Assembly (NCBI GenBank): GCA_044239865.1
Contig: JBIIAO010000001.1
Span: 62,001 to 126,000, forward strand
DNA length: 64,000 nucleotides
Direction: 5' to 3'
Origin: CAIZGX01 sp044239865
GTDB lineage: Bacteria; Bacteroidota; Bacteroidia; Flavobacteriales_D; Sanyastnellaceae
The notes under the pieces were generated by a model, which worked only from the letters and a program-made list of their open reading frames with translations, had not been told where the DNA came from and made no database searches. The position numbers were made by a program, and so were the translations under genes. Below are positions 1-9,300 of this stretch, one piece after another (position 1 is the stretch's first letter; every line of letters begins with the position of its first letter).

Positions 1-69
1 CAAAGGAAGAAAGCTGCGCCAACGAAATAGCCAGTTCCCACTTTTGTTCATCTCTTCAATAAGCGCCAT
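1..69 (-). CDS. N-terminal fragment of a probable membrane protein (runs off the left edge)
   Basis: An ATG at 69 on the minus strand opens 23 codons that run off the window. The peptide begins MALIEEMNKSGNWLF and continues with an Arg-rich segment and then Leu/Pro. This start resembles Bacteroidota multi-pass membrane proteins of the isoprenylcysteine carboxyl methyltransferase/DUF1295 type, but that is recall from 23 residues and is only a suggestion. The bases just upstream on the minus strand contain TACTTTCG, one mismatch from the Bacteroidota -7 box. The gene is transcribed away from the microhairpin string at 100-328. Confidence 0.55.
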   Translation of the reverse strand, partial: MALIEEMNKSGNWLFRWRSFLPL

Positions 70-99
70 AGTAGAATTTTATGTCGCGAAAGTACGAAT

Positions 100-328
100 C
101 AACTTCGTTGTTTGAACTACGTTGTTTGAACTACGTTATTGGAAAATCGAAGATTTTATTCCTATTTCATAATTCCTACTTCGTAATTCCTACTTCGTAA
201 TTGGAACTTCGTTGTTAAACCCTCGTCGAAGACATTCGCGAAGCATTCGTCCTCAGGACATTCGTGCTTGCACATTCGCCCTTCGGGCATTCGCCTCCGG
301 CATTCGTGCTTGCACATTCGCCTCCGGC
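100..328. repeat. Microhairpin string 1 (16 hairpins)
   Basis: Sixteen short perfect hairpins follow each other with almost no other sequence: 100-110 CAAC-TTC-GTTG, 115-123 and 129-137 AAC-TAC-GTT, 143-157 AAAATC-GAA-GATTTT, 163-171 TAT-TTC-ATA, 177-185 and 191-199 TAC-TTC-GTA, 205-213 AAC-TTC-GTT, 225-233 GTC-GAA-GAC, 238-244 GC-GAA-GC, 249-259 GTCC-TCA-GGAC, 264-273 GTGC-TT-GCAC, 278-288 GCCC-TTC-GGGC, 293-301 GCC-TCC-GGC, 306-315 GTGC-TT-GCAC, 320-328 GCC-TCC-GGC. In the right half all seven spacers are exactly ATTC. In the left half they are ATTCC, ATTGG or GTTTG, apart from one longer stretch at 214-224. The string ends 1 nt from the stop codon of the SDR gene, so it forms that gene's 3' end. 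No known family is recognised. Confidence 0.9.
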
Positions 329-329
329 A

Positions 330-1010
330 TTAAAGCATCTTCAACGAACCCATCCCCCCATCTAACCCAAGCACCTGTCCTGTCATCCAACTGCTCTTTG
401 CACTGAGCAAGAAAGAAATGGCTTCAGCCAAGTCGTTGGGTTGGCCAATGCGGCCTAATGGATGACGCTTATTTGAAGCCTCAACTTTTTCTGGGGTGTT
501 GATGAATTTTTCGGCCAATCCTGTTTGTGTAAGCGATGGAGCAACAACGTTCACGCGAATCTTCGGAGCCAATTCTGCTGCTAAACTTTTGCCCAATCCT
601 TCCAATGCGCCTTTCGCCATGGCCACGCTCGCGTGGAAAGGCATGCCCAACTTCACCGCAACCGTGCTGATGAATACGATAGATGCCGACTCTGATTTTT
701 TTAAATAGGGAAGAGCCAACTGGGTCGCCTTCAAGGCACCGTAGGCATTAATATTTATGTCGGAAAGAAATACTTTGTGAGAAATGCGATGAGCAGGAAG
801 TAAGTTAATCGTACCCGGACAATACACCAATCCGTCGAGTACTAACCCTTCGGGAAGGTTCAGTGATTCGTCTTCAATGTTCCAAACAAGACTATTTGGG
901 TGGGAAGACACCTCACGTGAAGTGAAATAAACAGTGTTCCCTTGCGCTTCGAGCAATTCAACGATGGCAGCACCAACTCCTTTCGCTCCGCCAATAACTA
1001 GATAATTCAT
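330..1010 (-). CDS. SDR family oxidoreductase-like protein lacking the catalytic tyrosine
   Basis: This is a 226-residue short-chain dehydrogenase/reductase fold protein. The nucleotide-binding motif is GGAKGVG at residues 7-13 in place of the usual TGxxxGxG, and the C-terminus has the WMTGQVLGLDGG element typical of the family. The active-site helix reads HASVAMAKGAL, so the Lys is present but the position four before it, normally the catalytic Tyr, is Val. A standard SDR redox step is therefore doubtful, and a binding role or altered chemistry is possible. The start codon overlaps the folE stop as TAATG, so the two are translationally coupled. A pteridine-related role is suggested only by that linkage. 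Confidence 0.85.
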   Translation of the reverse strand: MNYLVIGGAKGVGAAIVELLEAQGNTVYFTSREVSSHPNSLVWNIEDESLNLPEGLVLDGLVYCPGTINLLPAHRISHKVFLSDININAYGALKATQLALPYLKKSESASIVFISTVAVKLGMPFHASVAMAKGALEGLGKSLAAELAPKIRVNVVAPSLTQTGLAEKFINTPEKVEASNKRHPLGRIGQPNDLAEAISFLLSAKSSWMTGQVLGLDGGMGSLKML

Positions 1011-1690
1011 TACTTGTCGAGATTAACGTATTTCAAAAATTCATTGCGGGTTGCTTCATTGTTGAAGGCTCCTGAATAAGACGAAGTCACAGTTGCACTG
1101 TTGAAGTCCTGCACGCCGCGACTGCTCACACACAAGTGAACAGCATCGATAAGAACCGCTACATCTTCCGTTTCCATCACACGCTTCAACTCTTCAGCAA
1201 TCTGAATGGTTAAGCGCTCTTGCACTTGCGGACGCTTGGCGAAGAACTGCACAATGCGATTCAATTTAGAAAGTCCAATAACCTTTCCTCCTGAAATGTA
1301 AGCCACATGAGCCTTTCCAATGATCGGAACGAAATGGTGCTCACAATTTGAATAGAACGTGATGTTGCGTTCCACCAACATTTCCTTGTACTGATATTTG
1401 TTTTCGAAAAGTTTAACCGCTGGCTTATTCGCTGGATTCAAACCCGAAAAAATTTCCTTGATGTACATTTTCGCAACGCGATGGGGAGTTCCTTGCAGAG
1501 AATCGTCGGTAAGATCAAGTCCCATGATATTCATGATATCTCGAAATTTCTCTTCAATCTCTTCAATTTTTTCTTCATCGCTAAGCAAGAAAGCATCTTC
1601 CCTCATAGGCGTCTCTATCGTGGTCATCACGTGCTGATCTCCCATTTCATCTATCTGTATCGCAATCAGCTCTTTTTCTGTGTGTATCAT
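1010..1690 (-). CDS. folE: GTP cyclohydrolase I
   Basis: The enzyme converts GTP to 7,8-dihydroneopterin triphosphate, the first step of tetrahydrofolate and pterin synthesis. The 226-residue length fits the family once a 45-residue N-terminal extension is allowed for. Diagnostic segments are GTPHRVAKMY, the zinc site in NCEHHFVP with the distal Cys in HLCVSSRG, and the substrate loop GKVIGLSKLNR. The N-terminal extension before residue 45 is acidic and not part of the core. It is the first gene of a two-gene minus-strand operon with the SDR-like gene, and is divergent from the permease at 1774. Confidence 0.97.
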   Translation of the reverse strand: MIHTEKELIAIQIDEMGDQHVMTTIETPMREDAFLLSDEEKIEEIEEKFRDIMNIMGLDLTDDSLQGTPHRVAKMYIKEIFSGLNPANKPAVKLFENKYQYKEMLVERNITFYSNCEHHFVPIIGKAHVAYISGGKVIGLSKLNRIVQFFAKRPQVQERLTIQIAEELKRVMETEDVAVLIDAVHLCVSSRGVQDFNSATVTSSYSGAFNNEATRNEFLKYVNLDK

Positions 1691-1743
1691 TTTTTTCTAT
1701 TGTAAAGTTTAAACCACTTAAACTGAACTTTGTTCGAATCCAT

Positions 1744-1751
1744 TATATTTG
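1744..1751 (+). promoter_or_regulatory. Candidate -7 promoter box for the amino acid permease
   Basis: TATATTTG matches the Bacteroidota -7 consensus TAnnTTTG and lies 22 nt before the ATG at 1774. I do not see a TTTG -33 element at the usual distance of about 20 nt, so this is a partial match. Confidence 0.5.
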
Positions 1752-1773
1752 TGGAATACCTAAACCTTGTAAT

Positions 1774-3357
1774 ATGTCACTTTGGAGGAAAAAAGATTTA
1801 ACCGCAATGCTCTCAGATGCAGAAGGCGGAGAGAAATCGTTAAAGAGAACGTTGGGCGCCTTTCAGTTGGTAGCTCTTGGAGTTGGCGCCATTATCGGTG
1901 CTGGATTGTTTGTTAGAACTGCAGCTGCAGCTGCGGAGGCTTCTGGAAATGGAGTAACCCTTTCATTTATTGTTGCCGCTATTGGTTGTGCTTTCGCTGG
2001 TCTATGTTATGCTGAATTTGCAGCAATGATTCCTATTTCAGGAAGTGCTTATGCTTATTCTTTCGTAACCATGGGTGAGTTAGTTGCCTGGATTATCGGT
2101 TGGGCACTTGTTATGGAATACGCGCTGGGTGCGGCTACCGTGTCTATCGCCTGGAGCGAATACTTGAATAATCTTTTTGGAGGAACCATTCCTTACGAAT
2201 GGTGTCACTCGCCGTTTGAAAGTATCAAATACTTGACCGGAGACGCTATGAATCAAGCAATCGCTTTGATTCCTGATTTGTCGAAGTCTGTTCACCACGG
2301 AAAAGTGATTTTGTCTGCAGAGCAATTGGAGAAGCTTCCAACGTTAGCCGGTTCTGTTCAATCATCATCGGGAATTATTAATGCTCCGGCCTTAGTGATT
2401 CTATTTATGTTGACTTTGCTTCTTATCAAGGGAACCAAAGAATCTGCTTTCGTAAATGCAATCATTGTGTTCTTGAAAGTGGCTATTGTATTGGTGTTTA
2501 TTGTTATCGGATGGCAGTTCATTAATCCGGCACACTACACGCCTTATCTTATCCCAGAAGGAGTAAAAGGACACGAAGGGTTCTTCGATTGGGGATGGGG
2601 TGGAGTATTGGGTGGGGCGGGAATTGTATTCTTCGCCTTCATTGGATTCGATGCGGTTTCTACTGCAGCGCAAGAAGCGAAGAATCCAAAACGCGATATG
2701 CCTATAGGAATTTTAGGTTCGTTGGTGGTATGTACCATATTGTACATACTATTCGGACACGTACTTACAGGAGTGGCACCTTGGTCAGACTTCGGTGATC
2801 CTGCCTTAGGAAAAGAAGCGTCTGTTACCTACACGATTAGCACTTACATGAAAGGATACGAGTGGTTGGCAACAACCGTGAATGTGGCTATTTTGGCAGG
2901 ATTCTCAAGCGTTATCTTGGTGATGTTAATGGGGCAAAGTCGTGTGTTCTACTCAATGAGTAACGACGGATTGTTGCCAAAAGCATTTGGTGAATTGCAC
3001 CCACGCTTCAACACGCCTTACAAAGCAAACTGGATTTTATTCGTGTTTGTTGGATTGTTCGCGGCATTTGTACCGGGCAGTGTGGCGGGTGATTTAACGT
3101 CATTCGGAACCCTATTCGCCTTCATTTTGGTGAGCGCTGGAGTTTGGATTATGCGTGTGAAGAACCCAGAGTTTGTGCGTCCATTCAAAACCCCGTTGGT
3201 TCCATTGGTTCCAATCTTGGGAATTTTGGTTTGCACAGCCATGATCGCATCGCTCGATTTACAAACGTTGAAAGTTGCAGCTATTTGGATGGCAGTTGGG
3301 TTGTTGATTTACTTCGGTTATTCAAGAAAGAACTCCCACCTACATCCTAAGAAATAA
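1774..3357 (+). CDS. APC-superfamily amino acid permease
   Basis: A 527-residue inner membrane transporter with about 12 hydrophobic helices. The first helix carries GVGAIIGAGLFVRT, the signature of the amino acid-polyamine-organocation family, in which unwound glycine-rich stretches bind the substrate backbone. A longer hydrophilic loop at about residues 135-195 separates helices in the N-terminal half, as in cationic amino acid transporter relatives. The FFAFIGFDAVSTAAQEAKNP segment is also typical of that subgroup. The substrate cannot be told from sequence. It stands alone, divergent from folE and closed by a strong terminator at 3375. Confidence 0.93.
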   Translation: MSLWRKKDLTAMLSDAEGGEKSLKRTLGAFQLVALGVGAIIGAGLFVRTAAAAAEASGNGVTLSFIVAAIGCAFAGLCYAEFAAMIPISGSAYAYSFVTMGELVAWIIGWALVMEYALGAATVSIAWSEYLNNLFGGTIPYEWCHSPFESIKYLTGDAMNQAIALIPDLSKSVHHGKVILSAEQLEKLPTLAGSVQSSSGIINAPALVILFMLTLLLIKGTKESAFVNAIIVFLKVAIVLVFIVIGWQFINPAHYTPYLIPEGVKGHEGFFDWGWGGVLGGAGIVFFAFIGFDAVSTAAQEAKNPKRDMPIGILGSLVVCTILYILFGHVLTGVAPWSDFGDPALGKEASVTYTISTYMKGYEWLATTVNVAILAGFSSVILVMLMGQSRVFYSMSNDGLLPKAFGELHPRFNTPYKANWILFVFVGLFAAFVPGSVAGDLTSFGTLFAFILVSAGVWIMRVKNPEFVRPFKTPLVPLVPILGILVCTAMIASLDLQTLKVAAIWMAVGLLIYFGYSRKNSHLHPKK

Positions 3358-3374
3358 GGATATATGTTGACTTG

Positions 3375-3404
3375 AAAAGAGCAGCTTCGGCTGCTCTTTT
3401 TGTT
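3375..3404 (+). terminator. Rho-independent terminator of the permease gene
   Basis: An 11-bp stem (AAAAGAGCAGC paired with GCTGCTCTTTT) with a TTCG tetraloop is followed by a T-rich run, 18 nt after the permease stop codon. Confidence 0.92.
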
Positions 3405-3424
3405 TGTAAAATATGTTGAACATT

Positions 3425-3456
3425 AAAAAGCCCGGAACGTTTTCCGAGCTTTTTAA
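3425..3456. terminator. Probable terminator for the minus-strand gene at 3558-4817
   Basis: A nearly perfect hairpin with arms AAAAAGC-CGGAA and TTCCG-GCTTTTT, with one mismatch, has T runs on both strands and could stop transcription in either direction. It lies between two convergent genes. Confidence 0.7.
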
Positions 3457-3485
3457 TACCTTAACCTAAACCTTAACTAAAACTT

Positions 3486-3506
3486 ATAACGAAAGAATAT
3501 CGTTAT
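3486..3506. repeat. Inverted repeat downstream of the 419-residue gene
   Basis: ATAACG and CGTTAT are separated by 9 nt in the otherwise empty stretch between the convergent genes. It has no T tract, so it is only a weak structure candidate. Confidence 0.35.
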
Positions 3507-3557
3507 GTCATTAATAACGCTTAAGATTGAAAAAGGTTTCAATAAGTTGAAAAAAAA

Positions 3558-4817
3558 TTATGTCTTCTGCTTTTCTCGCTTCGCAGCAGGGAAAAGAATG
3601 TTGTTTAATATAAGTCTGTACCCCGCTGAATTCGGGTGAAGTGAGAGGTCTGTCGGTGGGTCGCCTACCCGGTGCTGGTAGTCTTCTGGGTCATGTCCGC
3701 CATAGTAAGTCCATTGCCCTTGGCCCAATTCACCGTGAATATACTTCGCGCATTTGATGTTTTTTGATTCACCCATTATAGTGACTTCGCTTCTGATATA
3801 TCCTTCACGAAAGGAAGTCGTCTGTCCCATAAACCCATGAATAACTTGTGTGTGGTTCTGTGTAAGTATCGTTGGAATGATATCCCACTTCGCAGAGAAA
3901 TCGAACAGCGTGAAGAAGTCATTTTCTTCCTTCACCTTCAAATGATCCTCTGTTCCGTCTATGTTGGAAAACTCATAGACCATAGGATCCTTAATGATGT
4001 TGTAATTCTGAAAGGCAAAGCCTTGAGCGAAATTCAATTTCTTTTGCGCATTCGGATCACTCGGGTCACCGTCGAATACACTTTCCACCATATCAGTCCC
4101 TTGAGCCGCAAGCGCAATGTCATAGGAGTCTGTACCGCTGCACATGGTGAATAGAAATCCCCCGCCTGTAACGAAATTCTTAATGTTAACCGCTACTCCA
4201 CGCTTCATCTCAGAAACCTTGCTGAATCCGAGTTTTGCAGCAGTGGCCTCTTGATTTCTTACTTCGTCTCTATACCAAGGCGCCATATTGTATGCTCCGT
4301 AAAACTTTCCATATTGACCCGTGAAATCTTCATGATGAAGGTGAAGCCAATCGTATTCAGGGAGTTTTCCAGTTATAATTTCTTCATCATAAATATTCGT
4401 GTACGGAATTTCAGCATAGGTAAGTACCAACGTTACTGCATCGTCCCAAGGCTGCTTGCCTAGCGGAGTGTATACTGCAATTTTCGGAGCCACTTCCAAC
4501 TTTACCTTTTCCATGTTTACTTCAGGATCGGCGATCTCTTGGTAAATGGCTTGAACTTGCGCGTCTGCTATGACTTGAAAACTTACCCCGCGTTCGGTGC
4601 ATTTTTTCTGAATGCTTGGAATGTTTTCCATCAGAAAACTTCCACCTCTATAATTCAGCAGCCATTCAATCGGAAGCTTTTGCTCCAAAACCCAATAGGC
4701 AATGCCGTATGACTTAATGTGGTTCTGCTGCGATTCGTCCATTGGAATAAGCAACATGCCCGCATAGCAGGAGTTTCCCAATAGGGCAAAAGCTAATATT
4801 ACAAGATATTTGCGCAT
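3558..4817 (-). CDS. Conserved secreted protein often mislabelled asparagine synthetase B
   Basis: A 419-residue exported protein with a signal peptide ending near residue 19 (cleavage around CYAG). It belongs to a Bacteroidota family that databases often label asparagine synthetase B. I see neither the N-terminal glutaminase Cys nor the SGG-type ATP site of that enzyme. Conserved-looking segments are LLNYRGGSFL, WDDAVTLVLTYAEIPY, WLHLHHEDFTGQYGKFYGAY and YGGHDPEDYQHRVGDPPT near the C-terminus. The HxxDPEDYxHR cluster could bind metal or a small molecule, which is inference. It is monocistronic with its own promoter. Confidence 0.9.
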   Translation of the reverse strand: MRKYLVILAFALLGNSCYAGMLLIPMDESQQNHIKSYGIAYWVLEQKLPIEWLLNYRGGSFLMENIPSIQKKCTERGVSFQVIADAQVQAIYQEIADPEVNMEKVKLEVAPKIAVYTPLGKQPWDDAVTLVLTYAEIPYTNIYDEEIITGKLPEYDWLHLHHEDFTGQYGKFYGAYNMAPWYRDEVRNQEATAAKLGFSKVSEMKRGVAVNIKNFVTGGGFLFTMCSGTDSYDIALAAQGTDMVESVFDGDPSDPNAQKKLNFAQGFAFQNYNIIKDPMVYEFSNIDGTEDHLKVKEENDFFTLFDFSAKWDIIPTILTQNHTQVIHGFMGQTTSFREGYIRSEVTIMGESKNIKCAKYIHGELGQGQWTYYGGHDPEDYQHRVGDPPTDLSLHPNSAGYRLILNNILFPAAKREKQKT

Positions 4818-4821
4818 GCTT

Positions 4822-4852
4822 CAAAGATAGTCACGACGAAGAACAACGCAAA
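4822..4852 (-). promoter_or_regulatory. Bacteroidota promoter for the 419-residue gene, probably leaderless
   Basis: On the minus strand TTTG (4852-4849) and TATCTTTG (4829-4822) are separated by 19 nt, a full match to the Bacteroidota -33/-7 arrangement. Only 4 nt separate the -7 box from the ATG at 4817, so the transcript would have little or no leader. Confidence 0.75.
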
Positions 4853-4890
4853 GCATAATAAATTGTGTGTGCTTTTGGTTGAAAAGTCGG

Positions 4891-4922
4891 TTTGACCTTC
4901 CTCATGCGAATGGCTAACTTTG
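4891..4922 (+). promoter_or_regulatory. Bacteroidota promoter for the transaldolase-like gene
   Basis: TTTG at 4891 and TAACTTTG at 4915-4922 are 20 nt apart, matching the family consensus. The ATG follows 19 nt later. Confidence 0.8.
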
Positions 4923-4941
4923 CAAATAAAATAACCACACC

Positions 4942-5607
4942 ATGAAATTTTTCATCGACACAGCGAATCTTGATCAAATTAGAGAAGCACAAGACTTGGG
5001 CGTTCTTGACGGAGTAACCACAAATCCTAGCTTAATGGCGAAGGAAGGAATCTCTGGAACAGATCGCGTAATGAAACACTACGTTGATATTTGCGAAATT
5101 GTAGGGGACGGCGATGTAAGTGCTGAAGTGATTGCTACTGATTTCGAAGGCATGGTGAAAGAGGGGGAAGATTTGGCTGCTTTGCACGAGAACATCGTGG
5201 TGAAAGTTCCAATGACAAAAGATGGAATTAAGGCAATTCGCTATTTCACAGACAAAGGAATTCGTACAAATTGCACATTGATATTCTCAGCTGGACAAGC
5301 CTTGTTGGCTGCGAAAGCAGGAGCGTCGTATGTGAGTCCATTCGTGGGTCGCTTAGATGATATTTCTACAGACGGAATTGATTTGATTGAACAAATCAGA
5401 ACCATCTATGACAACTACGGTTTCGATACTGAAATTCTTGCAGCTTCTGTTCGTCACCCTATGCACATCATTGCTTGCGCTGAAATTGGAGCAGATGTAA
5501 TGACAGGTCCATTAAGCGTGATCTTGCAATTGTTGAAGCACCCGTTAACAGACATTGGATTGGCTCAGTTCCTTGCCGATCACAAGAAGGCTGCTGAAGC
5601 GAAATAA
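4942..5607 (+). CDS. fsa: Fructose-6-phosphate aldolase / transaldolase (TalC/FSA type)
   Basis: A 221-residue cytoplasmic class I aldolase of the short transaldolase family. The N-terminus KFFIDTANLDQI and the GVTTNPSLMAKEG segment are diagnostic. The Schiff-base lysine lies in NIVVKVPMT. It either transfers a dihydroxyacetone unit in the non-oxidative pentose phosphate pathway or cleaves fructose 6-phosphate, and sequence alone does not decide between the two. The length is normal for the family. It probably shares its transcript with the Sua5-type gene that begins 2 nt after its stop. Confidence 0.95.
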   Translation: MKFFIDTANLDQIREAQDLGVLDGVTTNPSLMAKEGISGTDRVMKHYVDICEIVGDGDVSAEVIATDFEGMVKEGEDLAALHENIVVKVPMTKDGIKAIRYFTDKGIRTNCTLIFSAGQALLAAKAGASYVSPFVGRLDDISTDGIDLIEQIRTIYDNYGFDTEILAASVRHPMHIIACAEIGADVMTGPLSVILQLLKHPLTDIGLAQFLADHKKAAEAK

Positions 5608-5609
5608 TT

Positions 5610-6209
5610 TTGATTTCCATATCAGACAACAACGCTGATTACACAGCGGCACAGATTATTCGCAAGCAAGGCGTTTGTATTCTTCCCACAGATACAGTTT
5701 ATGCTTTCGCGTGTGCGTTGTCAGATAAAAAGGCAATAGAGAAAATGGCTCAATTGAAAGGCGTGCGTTTAGATAACGCGCGCTTTTCTATTGTTTGCAA
5801 CGACCTTTCTCACTTAGCCACATTCACCAAGCCCATTTCAACACCGTATTATCGCGCATTGAAACGACATACGCCGGGCATGTTTACATTTTTGTTGGAA
5901 GCCAGCAGCCTCGTCCCAAAACTTTTTACTTCACGCAGAACCACCATTGGTCTTCGTGTTCCCGATCACGATTTTCTTCAACGCGTGCTTACCCAACTGG
6001 GTGAACCCCTTGTGGTTTCTTCTGTTCATAGAAAAGCCAACGCAGAAGAATATCCGCTTGAAGCCATCGATCTTGAAGAAGACTGGTCTAACGATGTGGC
6101 TGAAATTTTCTTTGAAGACTCTTCGAAAATGTTACTTTCTACGGTCGTAGATTTTTCCGGATTGAATCCAGTGGTTGTTCGCCAAGGGGCGGGGGAGTGG
6201 AATCCCTGA
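5610..6209 (+). CDS. Sua5/YciO/YrdC-type threonylcarbamoyl-AMP synthase-like protein
   Basis: A 199-residue cytoplasmic protein with a single YrdC fold. Family features are LPTDTVYAFACALSDKKAI near the N-terminus, the SIVCNDLSHLA segment, a GLRVPDHDFL loop, and STVVDFSG followed by VVRQGAGEW at the end. Related enzymes make threonylcarbamoyl-AMP for the t6A37 modification of tRNA. The first in-frame ATG lies well inside the conserved core, so TTG at 5610 is taken as the start. It lies 2 nt after the aldolase stop, which implies co-transcription and coupled translation. Confidence 0.9.
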   Translation: MISISDNNADYTAAQIIRKQGVCILPTDTVYAFACALSDKKAIEKMAQLKGVRLDNARFSIVCNDLSHLATFTKPISTPYYRALKRHTPGMFTFLLEASSLVPKLFTSRRTTIGLRVPDHDFLQRVLTQLGEPLVVSSVHRKANAEEYPLEAIDLEEDWSNDVAEIFFEDSSKMLLSTVVDFSGLNPVVVRQGAGEWNP

Positions 6210-6304
6210 ACAATATCCATAAACAATTGCTCGTTCGCAAGTTTCATAAATAGCCCATGCTCACGAAAGTGGTCTTGGTAATTTCACATTGACAAATTGT
6301 GACT

Positions 6305-9300
6305 ATGAGAAAAATTGCACTGGGTTTTGTATTACTTCTTTTGAGCGCCACTTCTGTGTTTGCTCAAAAGTCTTACGAAAAGGTTGTGCCTGAGCGAATC
6401 TATCGCGAAGCACTGAATCTTTTCGAAAATGAAAAATTCGTTCCAGCGAAAGAAGCTTTCGAGCGATATCTTTCAGTAACATCTGGAAACGACGGTTATA
6501 GAGCCGATGCAGCCTACTACCAAGGTCTCTGCGCCATGAATCTATTTCACCCAGATGCAGAATACTTGCTCACCACTTTCGTTAGAAACCATCCCGATTC
6601 GCATTGGTGTCAGAGTGTGTATTTGGAATTGGCGAATTTCAAATACAAAAGCAAGTCCTACAAACAGTCACTCGAGTGGTTCGATAAAGTCGAGGAAAAA
6701 CAACTTCTTGCGGAAGAGAGCCCTTCCTTCTACTACAAACGAGGTTTTGTGAAATTCGATCAAAAGAAATTTGCAGATGCTCGTGTAGATTTTGCCAAAG
6801 TAAAGGATGGGGAATCTGAATTCGCGGCGGCCGCTACTTATTACTACGCTTATCTGGCTTACACCAACAAAGATTATCAAGTTGCATTGGAGTCTTTTCT
6901 AAAGTTGAAGGAAGACAAAGATTTCAAATCCGTGGTGCCTTATTTCATTTCGCAGATCTATTATTTGCAGAAGCGTTTTGACGAATTATTGGCCTATGCG
7001 CCGCCCTTAATCAACTCTGAAGAAAATATCAAAAACAACTATCCGAATGCGAACGAAGAAATTGCACACTTGATTGGTGACGCTTATTTTACGTTAGAAA
7101 AATATCAAGAAGCTCTTCCGTATTTAGAAAAATATCACATGTCGTCAACAGCAAAACCTTTGGCGCAGGATTATTATCAGTTGGGTTTCTGCTACTATCG
7201 AAACAGTAATTTCGAGCGTGCCATAGATGCATACTCACACTGCGCTAAGGAAGATTCTCCCACGTCTCAATTGGCCAATTATAACATTGGAGATTGTTAT
7301 TTAAAGCTTGATCAAAAAGAATACGCAAGAACAGCGTTCGAGGCCGCTTCAAAACAAACACATAACCTCGATGTGCAAGAAGACGCTTTATTCAACTACG
7401 CGAAACTGGCGTTCGAACTTTCTTACAACCCATTTCACGAAGCAATTTCAGCGTTTGAAGGATATTTGGAAAAGTATCCGAACTCTGCACGTCACGATGA
7501 AGCCTACGAATTCTTGTTGAATGTGTATTTGAAAACCAGGAACTACGAACGCGCATTGACTTCCTTGGATAAAATGAAAGTGAAAGATATTCGTGCGAAA
7601 ACATCTTACCAAATTGTTGCATTTAACCGCGGTGTGGAATTGTATCAGGCAGAGAGTTTTTCGAAGTCAGAAGAGTTTTTTACAAGGTCACTTCAATATC
7701 CAATAAACACCTATCTATTGGCACAAGCCAAATATTGGATGGGAGAAATTAATTATCGTCAGAATAAATTCCCTAAGGCGAAGGAGTATTATCAAGCCTG
7801 CATCGCCGAGCCGGCAGCCTTCAATTCTGAGTATTACGCTTTAGCGAATTACAGTTTGGGATATACGTTTTTCAAACTAGGTGTTGCGCAAAAAGATTAC
7901 GACGCTTCTAAACCTTATTATGCGAATGCGAACACAGCGTTTAGAAAATATGTCGACTCCAATGAAGCCGATGAGGTTAAAAAAGGTGACGCATACTTGC
8001 GAATTGGTGACTGCTTTTTCGTTTCAAAGAGTTATAAGCAGGCCATCGAAAGCTACTCTAAAGGCACACCTGCACAGAAAGACTACATCCTTTATCAAAA
8101 AGCATTGTGCGAGGGTTATGAAGGAAATAATTCCGGTAAAATTAGTTTATTGAAGTCACTTGTGGATTCAGATGTTAATTCGAAATTCAAGGTAGATGCC
8201 GCATTTGAACTCGGAACAACATACCTCACCGCGGGCAAGAATGCAGAAGCAAAAGCGGTGTTCCTCCAGCTCATGGCCGACGAACCCACCTCCAATTACA
8301 CAAGAAGAATTTTAGTAAATCTTTGTTTGATTTATCGCAACGATGAAAACGATGCGAAGGTTAAGTCAACGTGGAACACCCTGTATAACAACTACGGGAA
8401 TGATATAATTCTTCTCGACGCCTTAGAAATTGTTAAACCGGTGTTGATTGACGATGTTGAATTTCAAAATCAGATCACTCATTTAGCGGTTGCCGATGTA
8501 AGTGCTTTGGAAATTGAAGAAGGTGTATTCACGAAAGCTTCGGCACCCGCATACGCAGGAGAATGCGCAAAGGCAAAGGGTAAGCTTGAGTCGTATTTAA
8601 CACAATATCCGCAGGCGGTTCATGCGGCTGAAGCCAACTTCTTATTGGCCGATTGTTTCAAGAATGAAGGAAATAAAGAATCTGCAATTGTGTTTTATGA
8701 AAATGTAATTGCTTTACCATTCTCTGATTTCACTGAAGAGGCTTTAAACAACGCAGCAGATATTCGTCTTCAACAAGGAGAGTATGCGAATGCAATTGGA
8801 CACTTATTAAAAATTGAAAGTGCTGCTGTTTCGAAGAAGAAAGTTGAGGACGCGCAAATGGCATTGCTTGTTGCGTATTACAGCATTGAAGAAATGGGAT
8901 TGGCCCGAGAGTATGCAGATAAGGTAATTGCAGACGCCTCTGCTAATGCCGACAATCGAGCGAAGGCTTATCTGTGGAGAGGTAGAATGAAGATGAAAGA
9001 AGAGGAGTTTGCAAGTGCATTGTCAGATTATGCTGAAGTTGCCAAGCGTGGAGGAGAGGGTGCTGCCGAAGCAGCTTTTCAAAATGCATTTGTAGAATTC
9101 AAATCAAATGAATTGTCAAAAGCTGAGAAATCGATCTTTAAAATAATTGAGAAGTATGCGTCATTTGAAAAATGGAGCTTTGAAGCTTTACTTCTTCTAT
9201 CCGATGTTTATGTGGCTAAACCAGATTACTATCAAGCTAGAAAGACCATCGACGCAGTAATTTCCAAATCGAAAAACCCGGAAATATTAGCGCGCGCTGA

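Noticed and set aside
212..406. Short plus-strand frame over the first microhairpin string
   Set aside because: It is low-complexity sequence produced by the hairpins and overlaps the end of the SDR gene.
3558..4817. Asparagine synthetase B
   Set aside because: Neither the glutaminase nor the ATP-binding motifs exist and the protein is exported.
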